From Burkholderiales bacterium (lineage in GTDB: Bacteria > Pseudomonadota > Gammaproteobacteria > Burkholderiales > Ga0077523): DNA of 43,822 nucleotides. Below are positions 42,182-43,822 of the stretch, one piece after another (within the stretch, counting starts at the first letter, position 1; each line of letters starts with the position of its first letter). Under the pieces are notes generated by a model, which was not told where the DNA came from, ran no database searches, and worked only from the letters and a program-made list of their open reading frames with translations. Where the stretch lies: positions 1 through 43,822 of the forward strand of contig JALHMS010000034.1 in the NCBI GenBank assembly GCA_022843925.1. Reading direction: 5' to 3'. Position numbers and translations under genes: made by a program.

Positions 42182-42636
42182 CACTTCAAGCCAAGCAGGC
42201 GGGCGACCTTCTTCAGTGGCGTGTCGGCGCACCAGGCGTAGAGCGCGTCGTACATCACCATGCCTGCCTTCAGCATCTCGTGGTCGTCGGCGAAGTTGAG
42301 CGACAGCCCTTTCGAGATGGCCAGCAGGCCGGCTGCCTCCTTCGCGAGCTGGGGCTGGCCGCAATCGGCAGCGCGCACGATGAGCGCCAGCTTGTTCAGG
42401 GCCGGGTCGTCGAGTTCGTATTTGTCGATGAAGGCATCGAAGCTGCAGCGGTCGCCATGGTGGCCGAGCTCGACATTCGGCACGTCATAGGGAATCGCGC
42501 CGGTGTCGACGGCGACCTTCAGGACCTCGCCAGCCGGCACGTAGAGGAACTCGGGGGCCTCGTCGATGAAGCGCGTTACCAGCCAGGGGCAGGCGATACG
42601 GTCGATCTTGGGGCGTTCGCGGGTGACCCATTTCAT
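42181..42636 (-). CDS. Chromate resistance protein ChrB-domain
   Basis: A 151-residue protein equal to the C-terminal domain of ChrB, the chromate-sensing regulator family, here as a stand-alone form. The family features are KWVTRERPKIDRIACPWLVTRFID, a GHHGDRCSFDAFIDKYEL motif with possible metal ligands (two His, Cys, Asp), and ADCGQPQLAKEAAGLLAISKGLS. The N-terminal part of full-length ChrB is absent. It may act as a sensor or enzyme in chromate tolerance. It is encoded between the MBL-fold and MFS genes. Confidence 0.9.
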   Translation of the reverse strand: MKWVTRERPKIDRIACPWLVTRFIDEAPEFLYVPAGEVLKVAVDTGAIPYDVPNVELGHHGDRCSFDAFIDKYELDDPALNKLALIVRAADCGQPQLAKEAAGLLAISKGLSLNFADDHEMLKAGMVMYDALYAWCADTPLKKVARLLGLK

Positions 42637-42652
42637 CGGGGTCGTCTCCTGT

Positions 42653-43678
42653 TCAGAAGCCGTCGGCTTCGCTTTCCTGATAGGCCTGATAGGCGTTGCG
42701 GCCGTTCAGCTCCTTGAAGTTGGCCAGCGATTGCCAGGCCGAGGCGTCGAAGCCCGACTTCGCCGATTCAATGTCGGTGCCTTTCTTCACCGCATCGTCC
42801 ATGTGGCGTTTGATGCGTGCCAGGTAGTCGCGGGTTGGATGCTCGAAGGCGGCGAGCGGCGCGGGCTCGCCATGCCCGGGCACGAAGATGGCGCCGTCCA
42901 GGGCGCGCAGCGCATCGAAGGCTTCCAGCCAGCCCTTGACGCTGCCATCCGGAATCAGGGCCGGCACTCGGCCGCCGTACAGGATGTCGCCGGCAAACAC
43001 GGTGCGGTCCGGAAGCACCTGCACCACCAGGCTTCCCTTGGTATGGGCCGTGCCGGCGTGGCGCAAGCGCAGCACGATGCCGCCGCCGAGATCCAGATCG
43101 ACGGACTCGCCCGCGCCAAGCAATCGGTCCGGTGCGGCCGGCACGGGCCATTCGGCGATGCCGAGAATGCCCGCCGCCGCGCCGGCCATCATGGCGCCGT
43201 CGCGGCCCATGCGCTCGGCCGCCTCCCGGCCGGCGAGGATATGGGCACCGGCCCGGCGGAAGACATCGTTGCCGAGAAAACGATGGGGCTGCGAATTGGT
43301 ATTGACCACATAGCGCACCGGCAGCGCGGTGCGCGCGCGGATGTGGCGCAGCATCGCCTCGGCCATTTCGGGTGAATAGCCGCTGTCGATGACGGCCACG
43401 GCCTCCTTGCCGACTACGAAGCCGAGATTCATGCGGAAACCCCGATTGGCCGTGCTCGGGCCCTCATAGGGACCGATCCAGGCCCAGGCATGGGGAGACA
43501 ACTGTCGAGGTGCAGGCAGAACGTCGGCGTATGACGCCCCCACCCCCAGCAGGCTCAGGAGCACGAGGCCGATCGACCGCGCGAGGCACTGCACGGCTCG
43601 ACGCGCGCCGCCCCCATTCGGCGTCGGCCTGCTGATCGGTTCATGCGAGAACGATGCAGAGGTAGTGGCGTGCTTCAT
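42653..43678 (-). CDS. MBL-fold protein with altered metal motif
   Basis: A 341-residue exported metallo-beta-lactamase-fold protein (signal peptide RSIGLVLLSLLGVGASYA). The usual HxHxDH motif is replaced by NTNSQPHRFLGN, so the usual ligands of the first zinc site are Asn, Gln, His and Arg. Later ligands are present: GTAHTKGSLVV, FAGDILYGG and VPGHGEP. It is most like periplasmic SoxH or quinoprotein-relay metallohydrolases. It may bind one metal or have a changed activity. It lies 16 bp upstream of the ChrB-domain gene and directly after the superoxide dismutase gene. Confidence 0.85.
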   Translation of the reverse strand: MKHATTSASFSHEPISRPTPNGGGARRAVQCLARSIGLVLLSLLGVGASYADVLPAPRQLSPHAWAWIGPYEGPSTANRGFRMNLGFVVGKEAVAVIDSGYSPEMAEAMLRHIRARTALPVRYVVNTNSQPHRFLGNDVFRRAGAHILAGREAAERMGRDGAMMAGAAAGILGIAEWPVPAAPDRLLGAGESVDLDLGGGIVLRLRHAGTAHTKGSLVVQVLPDRTVFAGDILYGGRVPALIPDGSVKGWLEAFDALRALDGAIFVPGHGEPAPLAAFEHPTRDYLARIKRHMDDAVKKGTDIESAKSGFDASAWQSLANFKELNGRNAYQAYQESEADGF

Positions 43679-43822
43679 TCAGCCCTCCACGTTGGCCAAT
43701 GCGGCCTCGGCCGCCGTCCAGGACAGGTTCTGCATGAAGGCGTCCACATAGGCCGCGGCCTTGGCGCCGAAGTCCATGTGGTAGCTGTGCTCGTACATGT
43801 CGAGGGCGATCAGCGGCGTGGC
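43679..43822 (-). CDS. Fe/Mn superoxide dismutase, C-terminal part (partial)
   Basis: The last 47 residues of an iron/manganese superoxide dismutase; the gene runs out of the window. The metal ligands are the Asp and His of [14 protein letters not shown], followed by the conserved [13 protein letters not shown]. In chromate resistance clusters a superoxide dismutase (ChrC type) accompanies chrB and chrA, so this supports a chromate/oxidative stress cargo. Whether chrA lies further upstream cannot be seen. Confidence 0.92.
   Translation of the reverse strand, partial: ATPLIALDMYEHSYHMDFGAKAAAYVDAFMQNLSWTAAEAALANVEG

Noticed and set aside
1-43822. tRNA, rRNA or attachment sites
   Set aside because: No cloverleaf or rRNA-like sequence was seen and no integrase lies in the window, so the ends of the ICE are outside.

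Overview
The window is a GC-rich stretch of an integrative and conjugative element (ICE) of the PFGI-1/PAGI-2/clc-like family, as carried by beta- and gammaproteobacteria. The evidence is the co-linear set of ICE-specific families: an ICE topoisomerase III, DUF3577/STY4534, DUF3275, the TIGR03743-TIGR03765 transfer proteins and the RAQPRD protein. A small Burkholderiales-type palindromic repeat inside one transfer gene hints at a betaproteobacterial host. Integrase, relaxase, att sites and the TraG/TraU end of the transfer operon are not in the window.

Layout. (1) 1-12.7 kb, + strand: DNA-processing and maintenance module. It has topoisomerase III, several small ICE proteins of unknown function, a DUF6094 methyltransferase and a SNF2-like helicase. 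The genes are separated by 70-280 bp leaders, mostly with a GC-rich hairpin, often a short T tract, then the ribosome binding site. Three of these leaders, and a fourth at 40.1 kb before radC, hold a related structured repeat whose stems covary. (2) 12.9-18.95 kb, + strand: first part of the type IV secretion operon (PilL, lytic transglycosylase, TraD coupling ATPase, TIGR03747), tightly overlapping. (3) 18.96-31.6 kb: a cargo island of visibly lower GC, almost all on the - strand, inserted between the TIGR03747 and RAQPRD genes. It encodes a small excisionase-type HTH protein, a C5-cytosine methyltransferase, a Vsr nuclease, and an operon of GHKL/MORC ATPase, Z1 helicase, DUF4420 PD-(D/E)XK nuclease, AIPR protein and an RloC-like zinc-hook ATPase. 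This matches a MutL/MORC-Z1-AIPR (Mza-like) defence system joined to a methylase. (4) 31.6-40.1 kb, + strand: the transfer operon resumes (RAQPRD, TIGR03758, 03745, 03750, 03746, 03749, 03752, 03751, VirB4-like ATPase, DsbA-like protein). (5) 40.3-40.8 kb: RadC-type JAMM protein. (6) 41-43.8 kb, - strand: a second cargo, apparently chromate or oxidative stress related: superoxide dismutase (partial), an unusual metallo-beta-lactamase-fold protein, a ChrB-domain protein and an MFS transporter.

How they fit: modules 2 and 4 build the mating apparatus; module 1 probably handles replication and processing of the excised element; the two cargo blocks supply phage or plasmid defence and metal resistance. 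The most interesting signals are the four-copy covarying RNA-like repeat, the repeated hairpin-RBS gene leaders, the composition of the defence operon with a type III restriction gene remnant inside it, and 23-nt near-direct repeats flanking the island. Protein family names come from recognition by eye; no database search was run.
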